Shown here: piece by piece, positions 1 to 7,524 of the stretch
Position numbering within the stretch: the stretch's first letter is position 1
How the letters are laid out: every line of letters starts with the position of its first letter
Source of the DNA: JALZAA01 sp035316025
GTDB taxonomy: Bacteria > Actinomycetota > Acidimicrobiia > IMCC26256 > JACDBD01
DNA length: 20,867 nt
NCBI GenBank assembly: GCA_035316025.1
Contig: DATFXL010000011.1
Coordinates: 1 to 20,867, forward strand
Direction: 5' to 3'
Made by a program: the position numbers and the translations under genes
The notes under the pieces: generated by a model
What the model was told of the DNA's origin: nothing
Seen by the model: the letters and a program-made list of their open reading frames with translations, nothing else
The model's database searches: none

Positions 1-1
1 G

Positions 2-157
2 CCGTGCGCAGGATGGACGGCGATGCTCGAGGAGATCGGCTTCGTCGTTGTCGCGATCGGTGACCCCGTCGACACGTTCGGCGAGTCGGGGGGCGAGAGG
101 AATGCCCGGGTCTACGACGTCCACGGCTATTCGTTCCTTGCCCGCAACCCGGAGTAG
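2..157 (+). CDS. C-terminal end of a probable class I SAM-dependent methyltransferase (partial)
   Basis: Reading frame 2 is open from the window edge to a TAG at 155-157 and encodes the last 51 residues of a protein whose start lies outside the window. The residues contain DPVDTFGESGGERNARVYDV followed by HGYSFLARNPE, which resembles the C-terminus of methyltransferases of the arsenite-methyltransferase-like group (VDTFGG-x-GE-x-NARAF-x-V-x-GY-x-F-x-ARKP). The SAM-binding motifs are not in the window, so the assignment rests on recalled tail similarity only. Next on the same strand come a rhodanese remnant and an MFS remnant, so this was probably the first or middle gene of a metalloid- or sulfur-linked operon. 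Unlike its two neighbours this fragment shows no frameshift. Confidence 0.55.
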   Translation, partial: PCAGWTAMLEEIGFVVVAIGDPVDTFGESGGERNARVYDVHGYSFLARNPE

Positions 158-327
158 GGAGCACCGCATGGGCAGGACCAGCACGCATCGAGAGAGGTCT
201 CGATCGACGAGCTCGGGCGCGTTCTTGGGGACGGGTCGGTTTGATCGTTGAGTGCGCCGGAACCGTCCACACCCTCCTCGGCGGCATCGGCGCCTGGGAG
301 GCCGTCGGCCTGCTGATCGGGCGGTGA
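158..327 (+). pseudogene. Rhodanese-domain protein remnant (frameshifted, internally deleted)
   Basis: Two pieces of a rhodanese-like domain lie in different frames. Frame 2 encodes ASREVSIDELGRVLGDGSV and stops at TGA 242-244; this is the usual N-terminal opening before an (L)xDVRE strand. Frame 1 then reads LIVECAG and ends with LLGGIGAWEAVGLLIGR and TGA at 325-327, matching the typical C-terminus (GGI-x-AW-x-x-x-GLP). One extra T near 240-243 would join GSV to LIV. A full domain is about 100 residues; only about half remains, and the middle with the active-site Cys loop is missing. The stop overlaps the GTG of the following MFS remnant (GTGA), as in a once-coupled operon. No intact ORF can be built, so I call it a pseudogene. 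The two pieces are seen directly; the family call is from recalled motif similarity. Confidence 0.6.
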
Positions 328-1409
328 CCGCCGCCGCGGTCGAGGAGCGGCCGCGGCTCGGACTCGGTGCGAACTGGCGCCAGTTCACGCTCCTGGTCGT
401 CGTCAACGCCTTCGTCGGGGCGATGGTCGGCACCGAGCGAACGGTCCTGCTGCTGCTCGCCCGCAGCGAGTTCGGGATCGCATCGTCGTCCCCGCCACGC
501 TGTCGTTCCTCGTCGCATTCGGGCTCGTCAAGGCGGCGGCCAACCTCGTCGCCGGGCACTTCTCGGACCGCTAGGGCGAAAGTCACTGCTCGTCCTCGGA
601 TGGGGGTTACGCCGCCGTTGCCGTCGCCGCGTTCGTGACGGGCGAGCTCGCCTCGCGGTAACGGCCCGCGGCCGGCGCCGTTCCTGCTGGGGATGGTGAT
701 CGCAGTCGCCGGGCTCGTGTTGTCCGTAGCGTTCGTGCGCGAGACGCGGCCGTTCGCCGAGGAGGAGGCGCGCGCGCATCCTCCCCTGACGGCTCCGCGC
801 CCGTTCCGTACGACGTTCGTCGACACGACGCTGCGCGACCGGTCACTCTCGGCCGTCTGCCAGGCCGGCTTCGTCAACAACCTGAACGACGCCATGGTCT
901 GGAGAATCGTGCCGATCTTTCTCGCCCACGAGGGTCTGCCAATCGGTCGGATCGGCGTCGTCGCCGCGATCTACCCGGCGGCTTGGGGCCTCGGTCAGCT
1001 CGCCAGCGGCGCCTGGTCCGACCGAGTCGGCCGCAAGCCTCTCATCGTCGTCGGTCTCTGGCTGCAGGCGGCCGGCATCGTGGGTCTCGTCGTCGCCGGT
1101 GGTTACTCGGGCTGGGTCGCGGCCTCGCTCGCGATGGGTGTGGGCACCGCGCTCGTGTACCCGACGCTGATCGCGGCCGTCGGCGATCGCGCCCACCCGG
1201 CGTGGCGGGCATCGTCGGTCGGTGTCTACCGCTTGTGGCGCGACCTCGGATATGCCGCGGGCGGACTGCTCGTCGGCATCACGGCCGACGCCGTGGAAGA
1301 GGCGGCTGCGATCGTCGTCGTCGGCCTCCTCACGGCTCTCTCCGGCCTGGTCGTGGCGCTGCGCATGCAGGAATCGTCGATCTCGTCGAGGTACACGGCG
1401 CCGACGTAG
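324..1409 (+). pseudogene. MFS transporter remnant with three frameshifts and loss of TM3-TM5
   Basis: Starting at GTG 324 the first helix is clear (FTLLVVVNAFVGAMVGTERT). The frame breaks near 490-497, where ATLSFLVAFGLVKAAANLV resumes at 494 and reaches GHFSDR before a TAG at 572. One missing base there would restore the motif A loop SDRLGRK, which continues at 571 as LGRKSLLVLGWG. At about 604-607 the text jumps to GYAAVAVAAFVTGELASR, normally some 60 residues further on (around TM6), in another frame. An extra A at 660-661 shifts it once more into PFLLGMVIAVAGLVLSVAF. The second half (693-1373) is open and looks normal, including a second SDRVGRK loop. The last 11 codons are antisense to the convergent membrane protein gene. 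Substrate unknown; the neighbours suggest metalloid or sulfur-linked efflux. Confidence 0.75.
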
Positions 1410-3595
1410 ACGATGGCCGCGCCGGCCACGCTCAGCATCATCCCGGGCACGGCGATACCGGAGTCGTTCAGAGCGAGGCCGAGCACGGCCAGGACGGCGA
1501 GGGCGGTGGCAGTGGGAACGAGCGTCGGCACGCGTTCGGCTGCGACGCGCAGCGGTGCGCCTCGCGCGAAGCACAGGTACACCGTCACGGCGAGGACTGC
1601 GGCGATGACGAGGAACCAGTGCAGCTCGCCGAACGTACGGATGGCTTCGTCGGCTTTGCGGTGGATGACGGTCAACGTGCTGCTCGACCCGCCGCCGCCG
1701 ATCGTGTCGAAGAAGCGCCCGACATGGGTCTGCTGATCTCCTGGTCGGAGGAGGTCGATGACGCCGACGAGCACACCGCTCAGGACCAGGACGCCTCCGA
1801 GCGCGACGATCGTCCTGAACCGCACGGATCGGCCGAGCAACAGCCACACGAGAAGAGCGCACGCCGGGGTGGCAGAGAGCACGGCACCGAACTTCTGACC
1901 CCAGATCGGGGGTGCGAGCGCGACCAGAGACACAGCGAGGATCGCGGTCGCGACCTGAAGACCCCGTGGTGCCTTCAGCCGCCAGGCGAGGAGGCCGGCG
2001 AGGATGATCGACGCTGCCGCGAGTTGGGAGAACGAGAGGTTCCCGAGACCGGCGAAGCGGATGCCGACGGTCGCCGAGTTGCCGAAGACGCTGTTGAACT
2101 CGGCACGGGCGCCGGCGAACGAGTCGGCGACGTGGAGAAGCACCAGGGCTGCGAGCGCGAGCATCAATGGATCGAGCGCGGATCGCCGTCCGGCTAGCTC
2201 ACAGAGCGCGACGAATGCGATCACGAACGCGACGACGAAGAGCCAGAAGGCGATCTTCCCTCCGTGGGCGTCGAAGTGGAGCAGCGCGGCCACATACGTC
2301 GCGATGAGGTACCAGATGAGGGCAAGGGATGCCCTTCTGAGCCACCTCCGGAGCGTGGCGACGCCGCCGAAGGCCAACACTCCCAACCCGATCGCGACCA
2401 CGAGCGCGATGACGATGGACGTGGCGTTGCTCAACAGCTGGTCACGGAAGATGGCGTGGCTGTTCGCCTCGATCAGCATCGTCCGCCGTTGCGCCGCCGA
2501 TCCGCCGCGACTCTCGACGACCAAGGGTGTTCCCTGCATCGACGAGGGGCGCTGGATACCCAGGACGTCGAGGATCGTCGGCGCGATGTCGATGAGCGTC
2601 GAGAACCCGCTCCGACGGGTCGTGGCCGATCTGAGCAGGCCGGGCTCGACGCCGGGCGCCCGGACGGCCGCGATTGTCAGCGCCGACTCGCCGGCCGGAT
2701 GGAGGGGCCCGTAGACGACGACTGCGTCACGCCGGAAGTCGACGTGCGTGACGAGCCGTCCGACCATGGCGTCCGTTTCGGCGAGTGCCCGCCGCCGCAG
2801 ATGCTCCCACTGGTCGGGTGCGGCGAAGGCCTTGTAGTCGTTGGTGCGAACGAGATCGGACGCCTCGACGAGGACCACCGAGCGCTCGAGCCAGGCGGCC
2901 TCGAAGGCCTGCTCCACGGCATCGGCTGAAAGACGAACGCCGAAGGGTGCAGTGGGATCAGCTTGTAGCAACTCGGGACCGACGGCACCACCGGGGACGG
3001 TGCCTTCCGATCTCATGAGACCCGTCACGGCGTTCCTCCGGTAGCGTGGGAGGAGCGGCGTGGACGGCTCCGTTCCATCGGCGTTGGCGATCACGGAACG
3101 ACGGAAGCCCGCGCCGCTCAGGGCGTCCCCGAGCGCGCCGATCCTGGCGTCGTACAAGAGGCCCGCGTTCTTCTCGACGATGCCCGCCAACCCCAGCTGC
3201 ACGAGGCCACGTCGGACGGTCCGACCCGTGCGCAGGCGGAACTCGTTGGCCGCAGCCTCCCGACCGAAGGGTTCGCCGACGTCGAGCGCATCTCCGTCGG
3301 TCTTCCCGTCGACCGCGCTCGGCGAACCGGCGCTCAGCGTGGCGTACCCGTCCCCGAGACGCGCAGGTCCGCCGGTCGCTCGCGTGGCCAGATCGGCGAC
3401 CGCCGCCCCGTTCATGAGGCGTGAGAGGTTCGGCGTGGGCACCGCAGCGAGATCGGCCCACGTCGTCGCCGGCAACGAGAGCACGAGCAAGCGCCGCGGG
3501 CGACTCGTCGTCGGCAAGGCGTCGTGCCGCGAGGCGGCAGCCGTGCCGGCCGGAACAACGACGAGCGCGACGCCGACCGCGACCGCGGTGAGCAC
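1226..3595 (-). CDS. Alkaline-phosphatase-superfamily-like multi-pass membrane protein
   Basis: The 789-residue product has an N-terminal hydrophobic signal (about 1-22, ending AGTAAAS). An extracytoplasmic domain of about 350 residues follows, with phosphatase/sulfatase-like features (VLSLPATTWADL, a PTPNLSRLM segment, DIAPTILDVLGI). About eleven hydrophobic helices lie between residues 385 and 736. The actual substrate and metal ligands cannot be named. The GTG at 3595 is the only standard start in frame; the frame is open up to a TGA at 3650-3652, and a CTG at 3637 overlaps the tatA stop. With that longer start the protein would gain an RR pair before its hydrophobic core. The last 47 residues (from 743, about 1226-1369) are antisense to the MFS remnant and look like random read-through, so the natural C-terminus was probably near 1370. 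It follows tatA by 38 bp, likely one operon with the LCP gene. Confidence 0.7.
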   Translation of the reverse strand: MLTAVAVGVALVVVPAGTAAASRHDALPTTSRPRRLLVLSLPATTWADLAAVPTPNLSRLMNGAAVADLATRATGGPARLGDGYATLSAGSPSAVDGKTDGDALDVGEPFGREAAANEFRLRTGRTVRRGLVQLGLAGIVEKNAGLLYDARIGALGDALSGAGFRRSVIANADGTEPSTPLLPRYRRNAVTGLMRSEGTVPGGAVGPELLQADPTAPFGVRLSADAVEQAFEAAWLERSVVLVEASDLVRTNDYKAFAAPDQWEHLRRRALAETDAMVGRLVTHVDFRRDAVVVYGPLHPAGESALTIAAVRAPGVEPGLLRSATTRRSGFSTLIDIAPTILDVLGIQRPSSMQGTPLVVESRGGSAAQRRTMLIEANSHAIFRDQLLSNATSIVIALVVAIGLGVLAFGGVATLRRWLRRASLALIWYLIATYVAALLHFDAHGGKIAFWLFVVAFVIAFVALCELAGRRSALDPLMLALAALVLLHVADSFAGARAEFNSVFGNSATVGIRFAGLGNLSFSQLAAASIILAGLLAWRLKAPRGLQVATAILAVSLVALAPPIWGQKFGAVLSATPACALLVWLLLGRSVRFRTIVALGGVLVLSGVLVGVIDLLRPGDQQTHVGRFFDTIGGGGSSSTLTVIHRKADEAIRTFGELHWFLVIAAVLAVTVYLCFARGAPLRVAAERVPTLVPTATALAVLAVLGLALNDSGIAVPGMMLSVAGAAIVYVGAVYLDEIDDSCMRSATTRPERAVRRPTTTIAAASSTASAVMPTSSPPAAYPRSRHKR

Positions 3596-3633
3596 CGAGG
3601 TGCCCCGACGCGCCGGGAGAGCTCGGATGCCGG

Positions 3634-3813
3634 TCAGCTCTTGGTGGTGTCAGGGGTGTCGTCGGTGCCCTCGTGGCCCTTCCGGAACTCATGGGACGCC
3701 TGACCCAACGATCGAGCGAGCTTTGGCAGCTGCGAACCACCGAACAGCACCAACACGATCGCAAGGATGATGAGCAGGTCGGGCCCGAGGATCTCTGCAA
3801 CGACTGGAGTCAT
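3634..3813 (-). CDS. tatA: Twin-arginine translocase subunit TatA/TatE family
   Basis: This is a 59-residue protein starting at ATG 3813 and ending at TGA 3634-3636. A single hydrophobic helix (LLIILAIVLVLF, about residues 12-23) is followed by the FGGSQLPKLARSLG hinge and amphipathic helix, then a short charged Lys/Asp/Thr-rich tail. That is the TatA architecture: short membrane anchor, FG hinge, amphipathic helix lying on the membrane. TatA multimers form the conduit for folded proteins exported by the Tat system. AGAGG sits five bases before the ATG. It lies 37 bp after the LCP gene and 38 bp before the phosphatase-like gene, all on the same strand. tatC and tatB are not in this window. 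At 59 residues it is near the short end of the family but complete. Confidence 0.9.
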   Translation of the reverse strand: MTPVVAEILGPDLLIILAIVLVLFGGSQLPKLARSLGQASHEFRKGHEGTDDTPDTTKS

Positions 3814-3850
3814 GGTGACCTCTCATGGTGGACACGAGGTTTGAACGGGT

Positions 3851-5341
3851 TCAGCATTGGGTCGGGTCGGGCGGCGGTGGTGCGGCCTGTTTTCCCTTCG
3901 TCCCCGCGGCGGTCGTTGCCGGCGCGGCCGTCGTCGCCGGCGTCGGGGATGTCGTGGTCTGCGCCGGCGCGGCACCCGGCGGCGGTGTGACGGCGCTGAA
4001 GTCGCCTCCGAGGACGAGCGAGACATCGGCTTCGACGACAGCCCTGTCCTGGACGAGGCGGCCCACGCCACCGAGGTAGCTCTGCACGACGCGCGCCTTG
4101 TCGAGCGAGCCCGGCCGGTAGTGCACCTCGGTGACGTTGGTGCGCGAGCTGTTGCCGACACCAACGTCGACGAAGCCCTGCTGCTGCAGCTCGCCACCCA
4201 CGCGGCTGGCGATTCCGCTCTGACCGGACCCGTTGAAGACTCGCACGCGGATGTCCGACGGCTTCGGCCCCTGTTGCTGCGACTGCGACGCGCCGAAGCT
4301 CCGTAGGTGGGCCAGTACTGGGTCGGCGTCGGGTTCCTTGAGCTCGAGGACTGATCCAAGCGAGCTCGTCGTCGGCCCCGGCACCGTCGGGACCGTGACT
4401 GTCTGGAGGCTGTTCGGATCGTTGGGGTCGACCTGGCGGAACGACGTGATGAGCTTGTTGATGTCGCCGCGGCCGAGGGAGTTGTCCGCCTTGAGCTTCG
4501 GGATCGTCTTGTCGGCGATGTCGTTCGCCGTCAGCGGGCTCTTCACCGACTGACGGAACGCTTCGCTCGCAAGCCGCCGCAGGAACGTCTGCTGCCGCTT
4601 GATGCGGCCCAGGTCGGGCGCGTTTGCGTCCGGCATCTGCCAGCGCCCGTCGATGTACTCCTGCATGTCACGTGACCGAACGTAGGCCAGGGCCTGACCG
4701 CCATCGAGCGTGTAGCAGCCGGGATGGAAGTTGAACGGAACGAAGCTGAAGCCGCTCATGTTGTCCATGGACGGAGCGTCGATGTAGATGGGCACGCCGC
4801 CCATAGCGTCGACGATCCCTTGGAAGCTCTCGAAGTCGACCTGCAGGTAGTGCTGGATCGGGATCTGGAAGTCCTTCTGGAGCGTGTCGACGACGAGCTG
4901 CGGTCCACCACCGATACCGGAGTTGAACGCGGCGTTGAGCTTCTGGTGACCGACGCCGGGGATGTTCACCTCGAGGTCACGCGGGAACGAGACCAGGAAC
5001 CCCGTCTTGGTACGCGGGTCGACGTGGACGACCATGATCGTGTCTGAGCGCTGCCCACCGGCCTCCGCCGGACTGCCGAAGGCCTGCTGCTCCTCCGGCG
5101 ACAGGTCGGCGAAGGCTCGGGTATCGGAGCCGATCAACAGGAAGTTCGCGGGCGACCCCGGGTCCGTATCGGCGGCCGTCTTGACCTTGACGCGCGGGAT
5201 CGAGTCGATCTTGCGGTCGATGAAGACATTGACGGCCACCACCCCGGCCAGGACGAGTGGGAGGGCCATCGCCAGCGCGAGCGCGAAGCGTCCGAGCACC
5301 ACCCGCACGAACGGACGGGCGGCAACCCGTTCCGAGCTCAC
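3851..5341 (-). CDS. LytR-CpsA-Psr (LCP) family cell-wall glycopolymer ligase with C-terminal LytR_C domain
   Basis: The 496-residue protein has a short cytoplasmic N-terminus, one transmembrane helix (about 18-41) and an extracellular LCP domain (about 65-250). LCP landmarks visible are FLLIGSDTRA, RSDTIMVVHVDP, SFPRDLEVNIPG, HQKLNAAFNSG, YVRSRD and the D-x-GRIKRQQTFLRRL helix. These are the residues that bind polyprenyl pyrophosphate and Mg in family members, which transfer wall polymers to peptidoglycan. A LytR_C domain (VRVFNGSGQSGIASRV, about 364-446) and a Pro/Thr/Ala-rich tail follow. I chose GTG 5341 over TTG 5350 because AGGA lies nine bases before the GTG but touches the TTG. tatA follows after 37 bp. 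The call is firm; which polymer is attached cannot be told. Confidence 0.93.
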   Translation of the reverse strand: MSSERVAARPFVRVVLGRFALALAMALPLVLAGVVAVNVFIDRKIDSIPRVKVKTAADTDPGSPANFLLIGSDTRAFADLSPEEQQAFGSPAEAGGQRSDTIMVVHVDPRTKTGFLVSFPRDLEVNIPGVGHQKLNAAFNSGIGGGPQLVVDTLQKDFQIPIQHYLQVDFESFQGIVDAMGGVPIYIDAPSMDNMSGFSFVPFNFHPGCYTLDGGQALAYVRSRDMQEYIDGRWQMPDANAPDLGRIKRQQTFLRRLASEAFRQSVKSPLTANDIADKTIPKLKADNSLGRGDINKLITSFRQVDPNDPNSLQTVTVPTVPGPTTSSLGSVLELKEPDADPVLAHLRSFGASQSQQQGPKPSDIRVRVFNGSGQSGIASRVGGELQQQGFVDVGVGNSSRTNVTEVHYRPGSLDKARVVQSYLGGVGRLVQDRAVVEADVSLVLGGDFSAVTPPPGAAPAQTTTSPTPATTAAPATTAAGTKGKQAAPPPPDPTQC

Positions 5342-5355
5342 CGATGCCAATCCTA
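5339..5355 (-). promoter_or_regulatory. Start-deciding site of the LCP gene: SD-like AGGA or -10-like TAGGAT
   Basis: On the minus strand TAGGAT (5355-5350) is followed by eight bases and then the GTG at 5341. Read as a Shine-Dalgarno element, AGGA is nine bases from the GTG. Read as a -10 box (TAnnnT), transcription would begin at or within two bases of the GTG, giving a leaderless mRNA, which is common in actinobacteria. No good -35 is visible 16-18 bp upstream. Both readings favour GTG 5341 as the start. Confidence 0.35.
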
Positions 5356-5469
5356 CTGACGTGGGTCACGAGATTTCGGTCGCGCAAGCCGCCCGCCTGA
5401 GATCGTGGCATGACCACGCGTCTTCCACTCCTTGGACCCGTCGATGCAGGACACCACTTTCGAGCGGCC

Positions 5470-6084
5470 TCAAGGTGTGTCCGTGACCTCACGTCCGCCG
5501 ACAACCGTGAAGACGATCGCGAAGTACAGCGCCAGCGCCGCGTAGACGATCAGGCACGCGACGGCGCTCACGAACGCCACCGGGATCGACAACGCGTAGA
5601 GCACAGGACCGATGGCGGCCGACCTCCGGGCACGCCGCGCCCCATCGGCACCGACAGCGGGATCGAGGAGGGTCGGGACCCGTACCAAATAGGTCCACAT
5701 CGCGATGAAGGCCAGACCGATCACCGTCATGTTCACGCTGTAGACGGCCGCCGCGATGTGCGAGTTCGTGCCCGACCGGAGGTAATCGGCGAGCAGGACA
5801 GTGGGGAACGGAAGGAACGCCACCGTGAGCAAGAGCAGGAGGTTCAAGAACAACAAAGGACGGTCGATCGCCACGATCCCTTTGAAGATGTCGTGGTGAT
5901 TGACCCAGATGATGCCGATGATGGCGAAGCTCACGACGTAGGCGCCGTAGGAGGGCCAGATGCTCAGGAGATCGCCGGCGAGCTCGCCTGGTGCCGAGTG
6001 CGGGGGGCGCACGTCGATGATGAGCAGCGTGATTGCAATGGCGAAGACGCCGTCGCTGAAGGCCTCGGCCCGGCTCGTCGGCAT
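5470..6084 (-). CDS. TMEM175-family (DUF1211) potassium-channel-like membrane protein
   Basis: The 204-residue protein opens with RAEAFSDGVFAIAITLLIID, which carries the R-x-x-x-FSDGVFAIA signature of TMEM175 channel homologues; in that family this first helix lines the pore. Further hydrophobic segments (YGAYVVSFAIIGIIWV, a Leu-rich stretch around LLFLNLLLLLTVAF, VYSVNMTVIGLAFIAMW, and two near the C-terminus) give about six helices, the size expected for one bacterial subunit. The NHHDIF motif after helix 2 is also typical. Bacterial members assemble as tetramers and conduct potassium with weak selectivity; activity here is inferred from family only. Start ATG 6084 fits the family start; the ribosome-binding site is weak. 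It lies 88 bp after the small membrane protein gene and 128 bp before the LCP gene, on the same strand. Confidence 0.88.
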   Translation of the reverse strand: MPTSRAEAFSDGVFAIAITLLIIDVRPPHSAPGELAGDLLSIWPSYGAYVVSFAIIGIIWVNHHDIFKGIVAIDRPLLFLNLLLLLTVAFLPFPTVLLADYLRSGTNSHIAAAVYSVNMTVIGLAFIAMWTYLVRVPTLLDPAVGADGARRARRSAAIGPVLYALSIPVAFVSAVACLIVYAALALYFAIVFTVVGGREVTDTP

Positions 6085-6172
6085 CGCCGCGATCGTAGGG
6101 TCCGCTCGACCGACATCGCCGGACCTCTTGCCCGCGGTGGTCGTCGATGAGGCCGGACGGCTGGGTGTTCAG

Positions 6173-6577
6173 CTACGCGCGGGCAATGCCCACGGCGAGG
6201 ACCACGAGTGCCGTCGCGATGAGCAATGCGCCGGTACGCGTCAGCCGGGTCCCTATCGACGCTCGGCCCGCTTCGCCTACGCCGAGGTGCACGAAGAACC
6301 CCCCCGATTGCGCCAGGATCCCTGCCAGCAGGATGGCGCCGACGATCCACTCGGTGCGATCGGAGAAATCGGTCTTGGCGTCCAGATACAGGAAGTACAC
6401 CAGTGAAAGCACCAAGAGCACGCCGGCATGGGCGTGGCCGGCGCGAAAGAACTGGGTTTGGAGATCGTTCAGTTGCCCACGTCGAGAGCTGACGAAGGTG
6501 AGGAGGGCCCATCCTCCGTACTCGACGGTTACCAGCGAGAGAACGGCGACAATCGGGTAGACCTTCGTCGGTTCCAC
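6173..6577 (-). CDS. Small conserved four-helix integral membrane protein, function unknown
   Basis: The 134-residue product contains four hydrophobic helices (VYPIVAVLSLVTVEYGGWALL, then VLLVLSLVYFLYL, WIVGAILLAGILAQSGGFFV and ALLIATALVVLAVGIA) and the segment QFFRAGHAHAGVLLVLSL between helices 1 and 2. The paired His in GHAHAGV and the His before LGVG could bind a metal or haem, but I know of no demonstrated role. Similar proteins occur widely in actinobacteria as hypothetical membrane proteins. The start is GTG 6577 with a strong AAGGAGG five bases upstream. The gene is followed after 88 bp by the TMEM175-like gene and preceded by 102 bp without a gene. I recognise the type but not a function. 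Confidence 0.8.
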   Translation of the reverse strand: MEPTKVYPIVAVLSLVTVEYGGWALLTFVSSRRGQLNDLQTQFFRAGHAHAGVLLVLSLVYFLYLDAKTDFSDRTEWIVGAILLAGILAQSGGFFVHLGVGEAGRASIGTRLTRTGALLIATALVVLAVGIARA

Positions 6578-6679
6578 AACGCCTCCTTCCGGGTCACGCC
6601 GCGCCTGCTAAGTGCGCGATTTTTTGCAATGACGGACGATAGGCGGCGATGCGCTCCGGTACCTGGGTACAGCTGCTGG

Positions 6680-7522
6680 TCAGGTGGGGAGGGCAAGAAG
6701 GTGATCGGCGACGACGTCGGGCTGATCCCACTGCGGCCAATGGGAAGCATCCGGCACGATCGTGATGTCGGACTTGGCGAACAGGTCGGCCACGTGCCGG
6801 GCGAGGTCGGGGCCCAGGTAGGCGTCATCGTCTCCGACGATCAGTGTGACGGGGAGGTCGGCGGTTTCGAGTTGCCCTGAGGCGATGCGCGCGTCCTGCT
6901 CGTCGAGACCAGCGAAAAGCGATCCCGTCCAGGCTCGGAAGGCCGTCAGTGCGTCCGGTGTCTCGCCGTCGGCGAAGAACTGGGGAAGGATCGACGTGAC
7001 CGCGATCCCGTCCGGCGGCAGCTCGTCGGTGCCGAAGAACCGGCGGGCCGTGTAGTTGAGCAGCCACAAGAGTTGGGCCGGGTCGGCGACGATCGCGTCG
7101 GCGAGGGGCGCCAGTTCGTGATCGGCGAACAGTCGAATCATCTCCGGCAACCGGAGCGCCGGCGCGTGCCCGAAGAAGGTGTCGAGGAGCACGAGCTGTG
7201 GGACCCGTGCCGGGTGTTCGACCGCGTACTCGATCGCGACCGGACCGGAAGCGTCGTGACCGACCAGCACGACCTCGTCCAGCGCGAGGGAGTCGAGCAC
7301 CGCAATCAGATCTTCCCCCGTTGTGGTCTGCTCGCCCGCCCTCGCCGCGCGCCCAGACCGGCCATATCCGAAGAAGTCGAAGGCGATGACCCGCCGCGGC
7401 GAGAGCAGGGGGGCAACGCGGTCGTAGATGTGATGATCGTCCGGGAAGCCGTGCATCATCACGAACGGCGGGTCTTCTCCGGGGCGATCGACGACGTGGA
7501 TCCGATCGGTAGATGACGACAT
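6680..7522 (-). CDS. Alpha/beta hydrolase with Asp nucleophile (epoxide hydrolase / dehalogenase type)
   Basis: The 280-residue protein has the alpha/beta-hydrolase order: oxyanion loop HGFP (24-27), nucleophile elbow VGHDASG with Asp90, a helical cap (about 120-210), an acidic cluster GDDDAY (231-233 candidates) and catalytic His261 in PDASHWPQWDQPD. An Asp at the elbow, not Ser, places it with epoxide hydrolases, haloalkane and haloacetate dehalogenases. It lacks the Trp that usually follows the Asp in GHDWGG enzymes, so the substrate is open. The ATG at 7522 was chosen because GAAGGAG lies five bases upstream, inside the end of the SDR gene; a longer upstream reading is antisense-like and overlaps that gene. 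Only two bases separate it from the SDR stop, so the two are translated as a pair. Confidence 0.85.
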   Translation of the reverse strand: MSSSTDRIHVVDRPGEDPPFVMMHGFPDDHHIYDRVAPLLSPRRVIAFDFFGYGRSGRAARAGEQTTTGEDLIAVLDSLALDEVVLVGHDASGPVAIEYAVEHPARVPQLVLLDTFFGHAPALRLPEMIRLFADHELAPLADAIVADPAQLLWLLNYTARRFFGTDELPPDGIAVTSILPQFFADGETPDALTAFRAWTGSLFAGLDEQDARIASGQLETADLPVTLIVGDDDAYLGPDLARHVADLFAKSDITIVPDASHWPQWDQPDVVADHLLALPT

Positions 7523-7524
7523 GG

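Noticed and set aside
983..2197. 404-codon plus-strand ORF
   Set aside because: It is antisense to the membrane protein gene and out of frame with the MFS remnant; the translation is Arg/Asp/Gly-rich with no domain pattern, typical of high-GC shadow frames.
3842..3853. TGAAC-GG-GTTCA inverted repeat over the LCP stop codon
   Set aside because: It is short, overlaps coding sequence and has no partner site; it does not match the 19-bp motif beyond GTTCA.
5404..5418. CGTGG-N5-CCACG hairpin upstream of the LCP gene as a terminator
   Set aside because: The stem is five base pairs with no T-tract on either strand.
6659..6670. GTACC-TG-GGTAC inverted repeat after the Asp hydrolase stop
   Set aside because: A two-base loop cannot form a normal terminator hairpin and there is no T-tract; it may be chance.
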